Both the position numbers and the translations under genes were made by a program. From positions 1 to 8,873 of the forward strand of contig JAUIBJ010000096.1 of NCBI GenBank assembly GCA_030428025.1: a stretch of DNA of 8,873 nucleotides. Direction: 5' to 3'. The notes beneath the pieces were generated by a model. The model did no database searches and had not been told where the DNA came from. It saw only the letters and a program-made list of their open reading frames with translations. This document shows, piece by piece, positions 1-6,835 of the stretch (position 1 is its first letter; each line of letters opens with the position of its first letter). This DNA comes from Alphaproteobacteria bacterium (lineage in GTDB: Bacteria; Pseudomonadota; Alphaproteobacteria; Rhodobacterales; Rhodobacteraceae).

Positions 1-19
1 AATGCCGGGCTGTCCCTGT

Positions 20-90
20 CTTCTTCTGGCCGGAAATATCCCCGCCGGAGGCATCCGACAGATCCACCTGGGCGAACGGGCCAGAAGAAG
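20..90. repeat. 12-bp perfect inverted repeat downstream of the aminotransferase gene
   Basis: CTTCTTCTGGCC at 20-31 is the exact reverse complement of GGCCAGAAGAAG at 79-90; the arms are separated by 47 nt. It lies 9 nt past the aminotransferase stop codon, so the leftward transcript could fold it into a long-looped stem. No run of T follows on either strand, so it is not a classical intrinsic terminator. It may be an operon-end processing or mRNA-stability structure. The rest of 1-98 shows no gene I can defend. Confidence 0.45.
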
Positions 91-98
91 GCGCGCGC

Positions 99-1436
99 TC
101 ACAGTCCCGCCTCGTCGCAGAACCGGTCGAGAGCGCGGGTCAGTTTTCCGATGATCTCGTCCACCTGTTCTTCGGTGGTGATCATCGGAGGCGCGACAAG
201 GAAGTGATCTCCCGAATAGCCGCCGCGCGTGCGGCGGGAATAGATGATCAGCCCCTCGTCATAGGCGGCTTCGACCAGCCGGTCATAGGCATTCGTCTCC
301 TTGGGCAGCGGCTCCATCGTGGCGCGGTCCGAGACCAGCTCGAAGGCCTGCAGCATCCCCATGCCTCGCACATCGCCGATGATCGGATAGCGGTTCATCA
401 GCGCCTTGAGCCGCGCGCCCAGCCGGGTGCCCACCTCCAGCGCGTTGCCCATCATCCCCTGCCGCTCGATCTCCTCGATCACGGCTAGGCCCGCGGCGCA
501 GGCCAGCGGATTGCCGGCATAGGTGAAGCCGTGGATGAAGCCACCCTTCTCCAGCACCGCCTCGACGATTTCCTCATGCGCCACCACCGCGCCCAATGGC
601 ATGTAACCCGCGCCGAACCCCTTCGACAGCACCGCGATATCGGGCGCCACACCCCAGTTGTCGGCGGCGAAGAAGGTGCCGGTGCGCCCCCCGCCCGAGA
701 TCACCTCGTCATGGATAAGCAGCACGCCGTGGCGGTCGCAGATCTCGCGGATGCGGGCCATGTAGCCCTCGGGCGGCACCAGACAGCCTGTCGAGGCGCC
801 GCCCACCGGCTCGTGGATGAAGGCCAGCACCGTCTCAGGCCCCTCTTCCAGTATCCGTGCTTCCAGCATGTCGGCGTAGTGCCGTCCCGTCTCAGGATCG
901 GCTGGGTCGAGCCCGTCGAGATAGGCGCGCGGCGCGGGGATCTTGGGCATGGGCCGCATCATCGGATCGAAGGGCGCGGTCATCGGCGCATAGCCCGTCA
1001 GCGCCAGCGCCCCCAGCGTGCAGCCGTGATAGGAGGGGAAGCGCGAGATCACCTTCCAGCGCTGCGCCTCGCCCGCCGCCAGCTTGTACTGCCGGGCGAG
1101 CTTGATCGCGCTTTCCACCGCCTCCGAACCGCCAGAGACGAAGAAGACCCGGTCCAGCCCCTCCGGTGCCAGCCCCGCCACCTTGGCGGCCAGCGCCTCG
1201 CCCGGCTCGGTCTCGAAATGCAGCCGGTAGCCGAAGGTGGCCACCTCCATCTGCCGGCGCATCGCCGCCAGCACATGGGGGTTGGAATGGCCGATATTGC
1301 TGACCATCGCCCCCGACGACCCGTCGAGATAGCGCTTGCCGTCCACGTCCCAGACATAGACGCCTTCGGCCCGTCTCAAGCGCGGGCGCCGTTGCCGGGA
1401 CTGGTAGAAAAGATGGCTCCTGCCCTGCCCGTCCAT
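99..1436 (-). CDS. Class-III PLP-dependent aminotransferase (omega-amino acid/aspartate aminotransferase family)
   Basis: A cytosolic fold-type I aminotransferase of 445 residues, full length for the family (about 430-460). It should move an amino group from an imported amino compound to a 2-oxo acid via pyridoxal phosphate. Visible landmarks are GVYVWDVDGKRYLDG near 25-39, the phosphate-binding SGGSEA at 101-106, the cofactor-stacking YHG at 136-138, EP at 209-210, the DEV motif at 243-245 whose Asp pairs with the pyridine nitrogen, Lys272 in LSKGFGAGY as the Schiff-base lysine, and HGFTYAGNPLACAA near 302-315. All expected catalytic residues are present. The ATG lies 3 nt after the livF stop codon, so the gene is probably the last of the transporter operon and translationally coupled to it; its ribosome binding site is weak. 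Position implies that it acts on the transported substrate. Family membership is secure, but substrate (GABA, beta-alanine, taurine, diamine and similar) cannot be read from sequence. Confidence 0.95.
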   Translation of the reverse strand: MDGQGRSHLFYQSRQRRPRLRRAEGVYVWDVDGKRYLDGSSGAMVSNIGHSNPHVLAAMRRQMEVATFGYRLHFETEPGEALAAKVAGLAPEGLDRVFFVSGGSEAVESAIKLARQYKLAAGEAQRWKVISRFPSYHGCTLGALALTGYAPMTAPFDPMMRPMPKIPAPRAYLDGLDPADPETGRHYADMLEARILEEGPETVLAFIHEPVGGASTGCLVPPEGYMARIREICDRHGVLLIHDEVISGGGRTGTFFAADNWGVAPDIAVLSKGFGAGYMPLGAVVAHEEIVEAVLEKGGFIHGFTYAGNPLACAAGLAVIEEIERQGMMGNALEVGTRLGARLKALMNRYPIIGDVRGMGMLQAFELVSDRATMEPLPKETNAYDRLVEAAYDEGLIIYSRRTRGGYSGDHFLVAPPMITTEEQVDEIIGKLTRALDRFCDEAGL

Positions 1437-1439
1437 GTC

Positions 1440-2162
1440 TCAGGCCACCCAGAAGGCCTTTTCCAGATCGTCGAATTCGCTGGCCGGGCCCTCGAACTTG
1501 TTGCGGCCCAGTTCCAGCACATAGACATAATCGGCGATCTTGAGCGCGTGGCGGATCTCCTGATCGACCAGCAGGATCGTCAGCTTGTCCTTCTTCGCGA
1601 GGTCGGTGAGCATCTCGTAGACTTCTTCGGCCAGCATCTTCGACAGGCCCGCCGTGGGCTCGTCCACCAGCAGCATCTTCGGCTCGGACATCAGCGTGCG
1701 TCCGATCTCGACCATGCGCTGCTGCCCGCCCGACAGCTCGCCTGTGACCTGTTTGCGCTTGTCGCGCAGGGCCGGGAAGCGCTCGTAATTGGCCTCGACC
1801 TTCTGGCGGACCTGGCGACGATCGCGCCGGAAGGTCCAGCCTCCCAGTTCCAGGTTTTCCTCAACCGTCATGTCCTTGAAGACGCCGGGTTGCTGCGGGA
1901 TGTAGGCCAAACCCTTGAGGATCTTCTCGTGCGGCGGGATGTCGAGGATCGACTCGCCGTCGAGCAGGATGTCGCCCTGATTGGGGGTAAGAAAGCCGAA
2001 GGCCGCCTTGAGCGCGGTCGATTTGCCCACGCCGTTGGCGCCCAGGATGGTGGTGATCTGCCCCTGCCGCGCCTTGATGTCGAGGTCGCTTAGGATGTTG
2101 AGATCGCGGTAATACCCAACCGAAAGGTTCTTCATCTCGAGAACGGTGGCCGGTTCGCTCAT
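1440..2162 (-). CDS. livF: LivF-type ABC transporter ATP-binding protein
   Basis: One of two cytoplasmic ATPases that power a HAAT-family (branched-chain/polar amino acid type) importer. The 240 residues match LivF length. It has Walker A GANGVGKST at 41-49, a Q-loop glutamine at 90 (YIPQQPG), signature LSGGQQ at 143-148, and Walker B MLLVDEP at 163-169. The switch position reads LLVDQE around 197-202, with glutamine where most ABC ATPases have histidine; LivF proteins usually carry VEQN there, so this supports LivF rather than indicating damage. The ATG overlaps the livG stop by 4 nt (ATGA). It follows a strong purine-rich Shine-Dalgarno site (GGAGGAGGAG, complement of 2168-2177, 5 nt spacing) that also encodes the acidic Glu-rich tail of LivG. 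Efficient coupled translation is expected. The ligand is unknown. Confidence 0.96.
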   Translation of the reverse strand: MSEPATVLEMKNLSVGYYRDLNILSDLDIKARQGQITTILGANGVGKSTALKAAFGFLTPNQGDILLDGESILDIPPHEKILKGLAYIPQQPGVFKDMTVEENLELGGWTFRRDRRQVRQKVEANYERFPALRDKRKQVTGELSGGQQRMVEIGRTLMSEPKMLLVDEPTAGLSKMLAEEVYEMLTDLAKKDKLTILLVDQEIRHALKIADYVYVLELGRNKFEGPASEFDDLEKAFWVA

Positions 2163-2893
2163 GCCGTCTCCTCCTCCTCGGCGCCCAGATAGGCCTCGAT
2201 CACGGCGGGGTCGTTCTTGACGTCCTCGGGCGGGCCGTCGGCGATCAGGTCGCCGAAATTCAGCACCAGAAGCCGCTCGCTGAGCGAGAAGATCGAATCC
2301 ATCTGGTGGCTGATCAGGATGATAGCCTTGCCCTCGTCATTGACCCGGCGGATATAGGCATAGATCACCTCCATCAGCTTCGGATGGACCCCGGCGAAGG
2401 GCTCGTCGAGGATGATCACGTCGGGGTTGAGCATCAACAGCCGGCCCAGTTCCAGAAGCTTCTGCTGCCCGCCGGAAAGCGCCTGCGCGAATTCGTTGCG
2501 CAGATGGTCGATGGTCAGGAACTCAAGCACCTCCATCGCCTTCTCGCGCAGCCGCGCCTTGCCGTGAGCATGGCCCATGGCCAGCGCCGGCACGTAAAGG
2601 TTTTCCAGCACCGTCATTCGCCGGAAGGAGCGCGTCACCTGAAAGGTGCGGCCCAGCCCGGCGCGGGCCACCTCGAAGGGCGGCAGTTGGTCGATCCGCT
2701 CATCGTTCAGATAGACCGTGCCCGAGGACGGCTTGATCGCCCCGTCGAGGATGTTGGTCATCGTCGTCTTGCCGGCACCGTTCGGCCCGATCAGGCCGAT
2801 CAGTTCGGGCCCGTTCACCTCGAAACTGACGCCTTTCAGAACGTGCAGCCCGCCGAACTGCTTGTGCAGGTTGCTGACCTTGAGATGTATCAA
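2159..2893 (-). CDS. livG: LivG-type ABC transporter ATP-binding protein
   Basis: Second ATPase of the importer, expected to pair with the LivF-like subunit under the LivH/LivM permeases. At 244 residues it is close to usual LivG length (about 250). Walker A GPNGAGKTT is at 36-44, the Q-loop glutamine at 85 (GRTFQVTRSF), signature LSGGQQ at 139-144, Walker B VIILDEP at 159-165 and the switch histidine at 196 (LISHQ), so the ATPase looks fully active. The start codon is TTG at 2893-2891, overlapping the livM stop as TTGA. A GGAGG site (complement of 2901-2905) lies 7 nt upstream, and no ATG is available before the conserved first strand IHLKVSNLHKQFGG, so TTG is the credible start. The C-terminus is acidic (EEEE). 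The gene lies between livM and livF, each with a 4-nt overlap. Confidence 0.96.
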   Translation of the reverse strand: MIHLKVSNLHKQFGGLHVLKGVSFEVNGPELIGLIGPNGAGKTTMTNILDGAIKPSSGTVYLNDERIDQLPPFEVARAGLGRTFQVTRSFRRMTVLENLYVPALAMGHAHGKARLREKAMEVLEFLTIDHLRNEFAQALSGGQQKLLELGRLLMLNPDVIILDEPFAGVHPKLMEVIYAYIRRVNDEGKAIILISHQMDSIFSLSERLLVLNFGDLIADGPPEDVKNDPAVIEAYLGAEEEETA

Positions 2894-4122
2894 TCCGGTG
2901 CCTCCGTTCTGTGCGGGCCGCCGCCCGGGCCGGTCAGGGTCGAGGCACGCTTGGCCACGGTTTCCTCGGCCACGCCGACGCGGCCGAAATACGCAATGAG
3001 CGGAGCAATCAGCCCGTTGCGGAAGAACCTCAGCGTGATCATCAGCAACAGGCCGAAGAAGACCAGCCGCCAGATGGTCATGTCCACCTCGATCCCGCCG
3101 ATGACGAAACTGTTGCGCAAGAGTTCCAGCAGGACCTGCAGGATGATCGCGCCGATGGCGGCGGCGACGAAATTTTCGATGCCGCCGATCACCGCCATCG
3201 CCACCACAAGGCTCATCTGCAACAGGAACAGCAGGTTGGGGGTGATGATCTGCACGTAATGGCCCTGCACGGCGCCCGCGGCCGCGGCCATGGCGCAGGT
3301 GATGGTGAAGACCAGCACCTTGTAGCGGGTGGTGTTCACCCCAAGGGCCGCGGCGGCGTCCTGATCCTCGCGCAGGGCGCGCACGAAGAGACCGAAGCGC
3401 GAATGCGCAAGCCAGGCCAGGATGCCGAGGCAGGCCAGCAGCAGCGCCAGCATCGTGTAATAGGGCGGCAGCTTGTCGGTGGGTTCGAAATAGGTGCCGA
3501 AGAGGGTGACGCCGTCGGGATAGAGCGGCGGCAGTTCCAGCCCCGCCTGCCCGCGGGTGATGTCGATCTCGGCCGAGATCGTGGCCTTCAGGATTTCCGA
3601 GAAACCCAGGGTGAAGAGCGCCAGATAGGCCGCCCGCAGTCGCAGCACCAGCATCCCCACCAGAAAGCCCGCGATTGCACCCATGATCGTGCCCATCAGG
3701 ATACCCAGCGGCACCGGCATGCGCGTCACCTCAACGCGGCCGCCCCAGGCGTCCATCGCCTGGCGCAGACAGTCCTGCGTCAGCGTCGTAGAGGTCACCC
3801 CGATCGGGTTGACCACCACCAGCCACTGGCCGAAGAACGGCGTCTCCGTACACAGTCCCGTCGGCTCGGGCGAGAGGTAGATGTAGTGGCACAGCAGCCC
3901 GGTCGTGTAGGCGCCGATGGCCATGAAGCCCATATGCCCGAAGGAGAACTGCCCGGCATAGCCCGACAGCATCGACCAACTCGCCGCCAGGATGGCATAG
4001 AAGAAGGCGGTGATCATGATGTGCATGATATAGTCGTAATCCGCCGCGCCATAGACCAGCGGGAAAGCGGCGAGGAAGAGAAGGACAATCACGCCGGCGA
4101 TATTGGGGATCTGCTTGGTCAT
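2890..4122 (-). CDS. livM: LivM-type ABC transporter permease
   Basis: Inner-membrane permease of the HAAT importer. The chosen ATG at 4122 gives 410 residues and follows GAGGGGG (complement of 4131-4137) by 8 nt; an upstream in-frame ATG at 4149 has no ribosome binding site and would overlap livH by 14 nt. Typical LivM features are LSGYAGQFSFGHMGFMAIGA at 52-71, RLRAAYLALFTLGFSEILKA at 161-180, and the ATPase-coupling loop VRALREDQDAAAALGV near 247-262. Eight or so hydrophobic segments are visible. Odd features are an extra stretch of about 50 residues (roughly 83-135) between the second hydrophobic block and the RLR-A-YLA block, containing Cys91 and Cys118 and probably periplasmic, and a polar tail of about 30 residues (RVGVAEETVAKR and a Gly/Pro-rich end). 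This makes it longer than many LivM proteins (about 320-360, from general knowledge). It overlaps livG by 4 nt. Confidence 0.95.
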   Translation of the reverse strand: MTKQIPNIAGVIVLLFLAAFPLVYGAADYDYIMHIMITAFFYAILAASWSMLSGYAGQFSFGHMGFMAIGAYTTGLLCHYIYLSPEPTGLCTETPFFGQWLVVVNPIGVTSTTLTQDCLRQAMDAWGGRVEVTRMPVPLGILMGTIMGAIAGFLVGMLVLRLRAAYLALFTLGFSEILKATISAEIDITRGQAGLELPPLYPDGVTLFGTYFEPTDKLPPYYTMLALLLACLGILAWLAHSRFGLFVRALREDQDAAAALGVNTTRYKVLVFTITCAMAAAAGAVQGHYVQIITPNLLFLLQMSLVVAMAVIGGIENFVAAAIGAIILQVLLELLRNSFVIGGIEVDMTIWRLVFFGLLLMITLRFFRNGLIAPLIAYFGRVGVAEETVAKRASTLTGPGGGPHRTEAPD

Positions 4123-4130
4123 CGCGCCGC

Positions 4131-4137
4131 CCCCCTC
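4131..4137 (-). promoter_or_regulatory. Ribosome binding site deciding the livM start
   Basis: On the minus strand this reads GAGGGGG, 8 nt before the ATG at 4122, and overlaps the livH stop codon (4138-4136). The alternative ATG at 4149 is preceded only by GC-rich sequence without a Shine-Dalgarno match, so the shorter 410-residue product is preferred. Confidence 0.6.
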
Positions 4138-5404
4138 AGAACTGGCCATGCGCGCCGCTGGCGAAGCGGCGGCCGAACATGCCGGTGGGTCGCAGCAGCA
4201 GCGTCAGCGTCAGCACGATCATGCCATAGGCGGGGATGTAGCTCGCGGCCTTCTGCGGGTCGGGCACGCAGCCGGTGCCGGCAGCCTCGACCATGCCCAC
4301 CATGATGCCGCCGAGGAAGGCGCCCGGAAGCGAGCCCAAACCGCCCAGCACGACGATCACGAAGGAGCGCATGGCGGGGATCGCCCCCACCTGCGGCAAC
4401 CAGGAAAAGGCCTGCACCAGCAGCGCGCCGGCCAGCGCCGCGATCATGCCGCCCAGGGCGAAGGCCAGCATGTTCATCGTGTCGGGCTTGATGCCGGCGA
4501 TGGCGGCGGCCTCGCGGTCCTGGCTGACGGCGCGCAGCGCCTTGCCGGTCCAGGTGCGGTGCAGCAGGTACAGAAGCGCCAGAAGTACCAGGATGCAGGT
4601 CAGCGCGGCGGTGAAGCGCGGGCTGGAAATGGTGACCTGTTCGAACAGCGTCATGCTGCCCCGGCTTGTCTTGATCCAGATCGGATCGGCTTCGGCCGGG
4701 AAGCGCCAGCGCGGAAACTCGATGAAGCGCTGCGCCTTTACCGGGTTGGCGCCCACCAGCGCCTGCACGAAATATTGCAGCGTGAAGGCCAGCCCGAAGG
4801 TCGCCAGAATGCCATACTCGATCGGCCGGTCGATCTTGCCGTGATACATCGGCGTCAGCATCAGCCGCTCGAAGATCGCACCAATGGCAAAGGCCGTGGC
4901 GCAGGCTGCCAGAACCCCCATCAGCGGGTTGATCCCCGGCAGGAAGACGGCGGTGACGAAATAGACGACCATCCCGCCGATCATGTAGAACTCGCCATGC
5001 GCGAAGCTGACAACACCGAGGATCGAAAAGATCAGTGACAGACCCAGCGCCATGAAGCCGTAGATGATGCCGATGATCAGCCCGTTGACGAATTGCGAGG
5101 CGACGAAGCCGCCGGAGGTGACGCAGATATTGTCGGGATCGGCGAAGCTGAAGGTGACGGCGACGATCAGGACAGTCAGAAGGCCCAGCGCCGTCGTGAG
5201 GTAGCCCGAGGATTTGGGCGTTCTGGCCCAGACCGCCGCAAGCCCCACAGGGCCAAGTGCGGCCCCCGACATGGCACCGATGAAACTGGCATTCGAGGTA
5301 TCCAGATCTTGCGCCAGATAGCGGCGCTTGATCAGGATGGCTCCGGCAACGGCCCAGAATATCATCCAGGCCAGCACGCCCCAGAAGAGCAAAGGAAATT
5401 CCAC
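4136..5404 (-). CDS. livH: LivH-type ABC transporter permease with extra amino-terminal membrane region
   Basis: Inner-membrane permease partner of the LivM-like protein. I start it at GTG 5404-5402 (422 residues), preceded by GGGGGA with 4-nt spacing; the longer frame would begin at a TTG (5458) inside the intergenic hairpin flank and add an Arg-rich, poorly credible leader. The canonical LivH portion begins near residue 102: ASQFVNGLIIGIIYGFMALG, then LGVVSFAHGEFYMIGG at 129-144, and the coupling loop GKALRAVSQDREAAAIAG at 287-304. In front lie about 100 additional residues with three hydrophobic segments, about 4-25, 39-60 and 68-88, joined by a basic loop (KRRYLAQD) and a polar one (RTPKSS). 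Standard LivH proteins are about 290-310 residues, so this is a clear extension. Cys94 and Cys379 lie in loops likely to face the periplasm. The livM start is 13 nt beyond the stop. Confidence 0.94.
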   Translation of the reverse strand: MEFPLLFWGVLAWMIFWAVAGAILIKRRYLAQDLDTSNASFIGAMSGAALGPVGLAAVWARTPKSSGYLTTALGLLTVLIVAVTFSFADPDNICVTSGGFVASQFVNGLIIGIIYGFMALGLSLIFSILGVVSFAHGEFYMIGGMVVYFVTAVFLPGINPLMGVLAACATAFAIGAIFERLMLTPMYHGKIDRPIEYGILATFGLAFTLQYFVQALVGANPVKAQRFIEFPRWRFPAEADPIWIKTSRGSMTLFEQVTISSPRFTAALTCILVLLALLYLLHRTWTGKALRAVSQDREAAAIAGIKPDTMNMLAFALGGMIAALAGALLVQAFSWLPQVGAIPAMRSFVIVVLGGLGSLPGAFLGGIMVGMVEAAGTGCVPDPQKAASYIPAYGMIVLTLTLLLRPTGMFGRRFASGAHGQF

Positions 5405-5458
5405 GGTGTCCCCCGTTCCGCGCCGGATTCTTCGCCGGCTGCCGATAGCAGTGAGCAA

Positions 5459-5485
5459 CCCGGGCGCCGACAGCCGGCGCCCGGG
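5459..5485 (-). terminator. Perfect GC-rich hairpin between binding-protein gene and livH
   Basis: CCCGGGCGCCG (5459-5469) and CGGCGCCCGGG (5475-5485) are exact reverse complements around a 5-nt loop, an 11-bp all-G/C stem. It sits 15 nt after the binding-protein stop codon and about 55 nt before the livH start. On the minus strand the stem is followed by TTGCTCAC, not a T tract, so complete intrinsic termination is unlikely. Partial attenuation, or protection of the upstream mRNA from 3' exonucleases, fits better. Such elements commonly keep binding proteins in excess over permeases (established for maltose- and histidine-type operons); its activity here is inferred. Confidence 0.6.
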
Positions 5486-5500
5486 GAAATGGTTACCGGA

Positions 5501-6736
5501 TCACTGGTTCACGAAAACCGGATCGGCCGTCTTGTAGGCGTCCGGATAGACGATCGCGGCGCCGGTCGAATCCTGACCTTCCTCCTGATACTGGATCATG
5601 GTCAGGGCGGGATCGGGCCACTGGTGCCACCACTCGTCGCCCTTGCCGTCTGCCGACGGATCCTTGCCGGTGCCGTAGGGGAAGTAGATCTTGCCCAGCG
5701 TACCGTTATGTTCGATGCCTTCCAGCGCGGTGACGATGGCATCCGCCTCGGTCGAGCCCGCCTCCTCGATGGCCTGCGCGATGATCGCGATCGAGTCGTA
5801 GGCTTCCATCGCGTAGCTTTCCACGTCCGACTTGTTCATCCGCTCCTTGTATTTGGCGGCGAATTCCCGGCCCTTGTCGGTGAATTCCGTTTCCGGAACG
5901 CCGATGCGCTGAACGAAGGCATACTGCCCGTCAGGCACGTTTTCCCAGTAGGCGCCGGATTCCAGCGCGTCCTGGCCGGTGACGAAGGGCAGGTCAAGCG
6001 GCCCGATGCCCGCGTCCGCCGCCTGCTGGGTGAAGTTGTAGGCAGCCTCACCGGTGACCAGCGTGATGATCATGTCGGGGTTCTCGGCCTTGATGCGCTG
6101 GACGATGCCCGCATAATCCTGCGTGCCGATATCGACCGAGAACGTCACGCTTTCGACACCGCCGCTTTCAAGCCCGCGCGCCGTTTCCTCCGAGGCGGGA
6201 ATGCCGTAGTCGGTGTTTTCGGTCAGGATCGCCACCTTTTCCACGCCCGGGACGGTCAGGGCGAACTGCCAGATCGTGGCCGAGGCCCAGGAGCTGAGCG
6301 GCGCGATGCGGAAAATGTACTTCTGTTTGTCCCCGGTGATGGTGTCGTTCCAGGTCTCGGCGAAGACCACGGGCGTTTCCAGCCGCTGGGCCACGTCCTT
6401 CGACGCCACGCCGACCGAGCTGTGATACCCCCCGCCCACGGCCACGACGCCATCCTGGGTGATGAACTTCTCCATCAGCGCGGCGCCCTTTTCCGGCAGC
6501 CCCTCGGAATCGCCGATCACCACCTCGATGTCGCAGCCAAGCACGCCGCCGGCGGCATTGATGTCTTCCTGGGCGATCAGCATCGCCTCACGCATGGCCT
6601 CGCCGCCCACCACTGTGCCGGGGGCCGACAGCGGCGCGATGCCACCGATCTTGATGGGGCAGTCAGCCGCGAGGGCGGCACTGGCAGTCACAAGCGCACC
6701 GACCGCGGTTGCGGTCAGCAGTCTGAAAGTTGTCAT
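5501..6736 (-). CDS. Periplasmic substrate-binding protein, type-1 (Peripla_BP_6/LIVBP-like)
   Basis: The soluble ligand receptor of the importer, 411 residues, normal for the family. A Sec signal peptide is plain: Arg5, hydrophobic core 6-20, and cleavage predicted after ALA at residue 23, leaving ADCPIKIGGIAPLSAPG as mature N-terminus; there is no lipobox at the cleavage site. Family landmarks include the early REAMLIAQEDINAAGGVLG stretch (49-67), the GGYHSSVGVASKDVAQ ligand-loop region (102-117) and TENTDYG at 172-178 (Tyr177 is in the usual ligand-contact zone). Cys26 and Cys68 are the only cysteines and probably form a disulfide. An aromatic cluster WWHQW is at 369-373. The ATG follows GGGAGA (complement of 6744-6749) by 7 nt. 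As first gene of the operon it should set transporter specificity, but contact residues do not let me name the ligand. Confidence 0.95.
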   Translation of the reverse strand: MTTFRLLTATAVGALVTASAALAADCPIKIGGIAPLSAPGTVVGGEAMREAMLIAQEDINAAGGVLGCDIEVVIGDSEGLPEKGAALMEKFITQDGVVAVGGGYHSSVGVASKDVAQRLETPVVFAETWNDTITGDKQKYIFRIAPLSSWASATIWQFALTVPGVEKVAILTENTDYGIPASEETARGLESGGVESVTFSVDIGTQDYAGIVQRIKAENPDMIITLVTGEAAYNFTQQAADAGIGPLDLPFVTGQDALESGAYWENVPDGQYAFVQRIGVPETEFTDKGREFAAKYKERMNKSDVESYAMEAYDSIAIIAQAIEEAGSTEADAIVTALEGIEHNGTLGKIYFPYGTGKDPSADGKGDEWWHQWPDPALTMIQYQEEGQDSTGAAIVYPDAYKTADPVFVNQ

Positions 6737-6743
6737 CGAAATA

Positions 6744-6818
6744 TCTCCCGTTGGTTCCGGCTCTATTTTTTACCGAGCCCGCCCCGGGACTATTGCAGCC
6801 CGCGCCAAATTGCCTCAA
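6744..6818 (-). promoter_or_regulatory. Putative promoter and leader of the transporter operon
   Basis: On the minus strand a -35-like TTGAGG (complement of 6813-6818) and a -10-like AATAGT (complement of 6789-6794) are separated by 18 nt, each matching 4 of 6 consensus bases. Initiation would be near 6782. The leader would then open with a small possible hairpin, GGCTC/GAGCC (6775-6779 with 6759-6763), before the ribosome binding site. A weak promoter is what an activator-dependent LysR-type system would have. The assignment is by eye and tentative. Confidence 0.35.
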
Positions 6819-6822
6819 ATTG
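6806..6822. repeat. Tandem CAAATTG repeats, one helical turn apart
   Basis: CAAATTG occurs at 6806-6812 and again at 6816-6822, start to start 10 bp, in an AT-rich island within otherwise GC-rich DNA. The repeats overlap the putative -35 of the transporter promoter, where the second (activation) site of LysR-type regulators usually lies. A related CAAAT occurs inside the operator dyad (6847-6851). Confidence 0.4.
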
Positions 6823-6835
6823 ATAATACCTATTC

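Noticed and set aside
1..67. Possible start of another minus-strand gene running off the left edge (in-frame GTG near 67 or ATG near 54)
   Set aside because: Only about 20 codons are visible, ribosome binding sites are poor and the product cannot be assessed; the stretch may equally be a non-coding operon end.
531..2093. Long plus-strand frame of 520 codons opposite the aminotransferase and livF genes
   Set aside because: It is His/Arg/Gln-rich shadow translation of two well-recognised minus-strand genes, typical of GC-rich DNA; it has no domain resemblance.
2911..4305. Plus-strand frame of 464 codons opposite livM
   Set aside because: It is antisense to a conserved permease, very rich in Gln, His, Arg and Gly, and has no credible start context.
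6759..6779. GGCTC/GAGCC stem around a T-rich loop, considered as an intrinsic terminator
   Set aside because: The stem is only 5 bp, and the T run lies in the loop rather than after the stem; it is more likely a weak leader hairpin or chance.
5093..6823. Plus-strand frame of 576 codons opposite the binding-protein gene
   Set aside because: It is a shadow of a gene with an obvious signal peptide and family motifs, and it also crosses the regulatory region.
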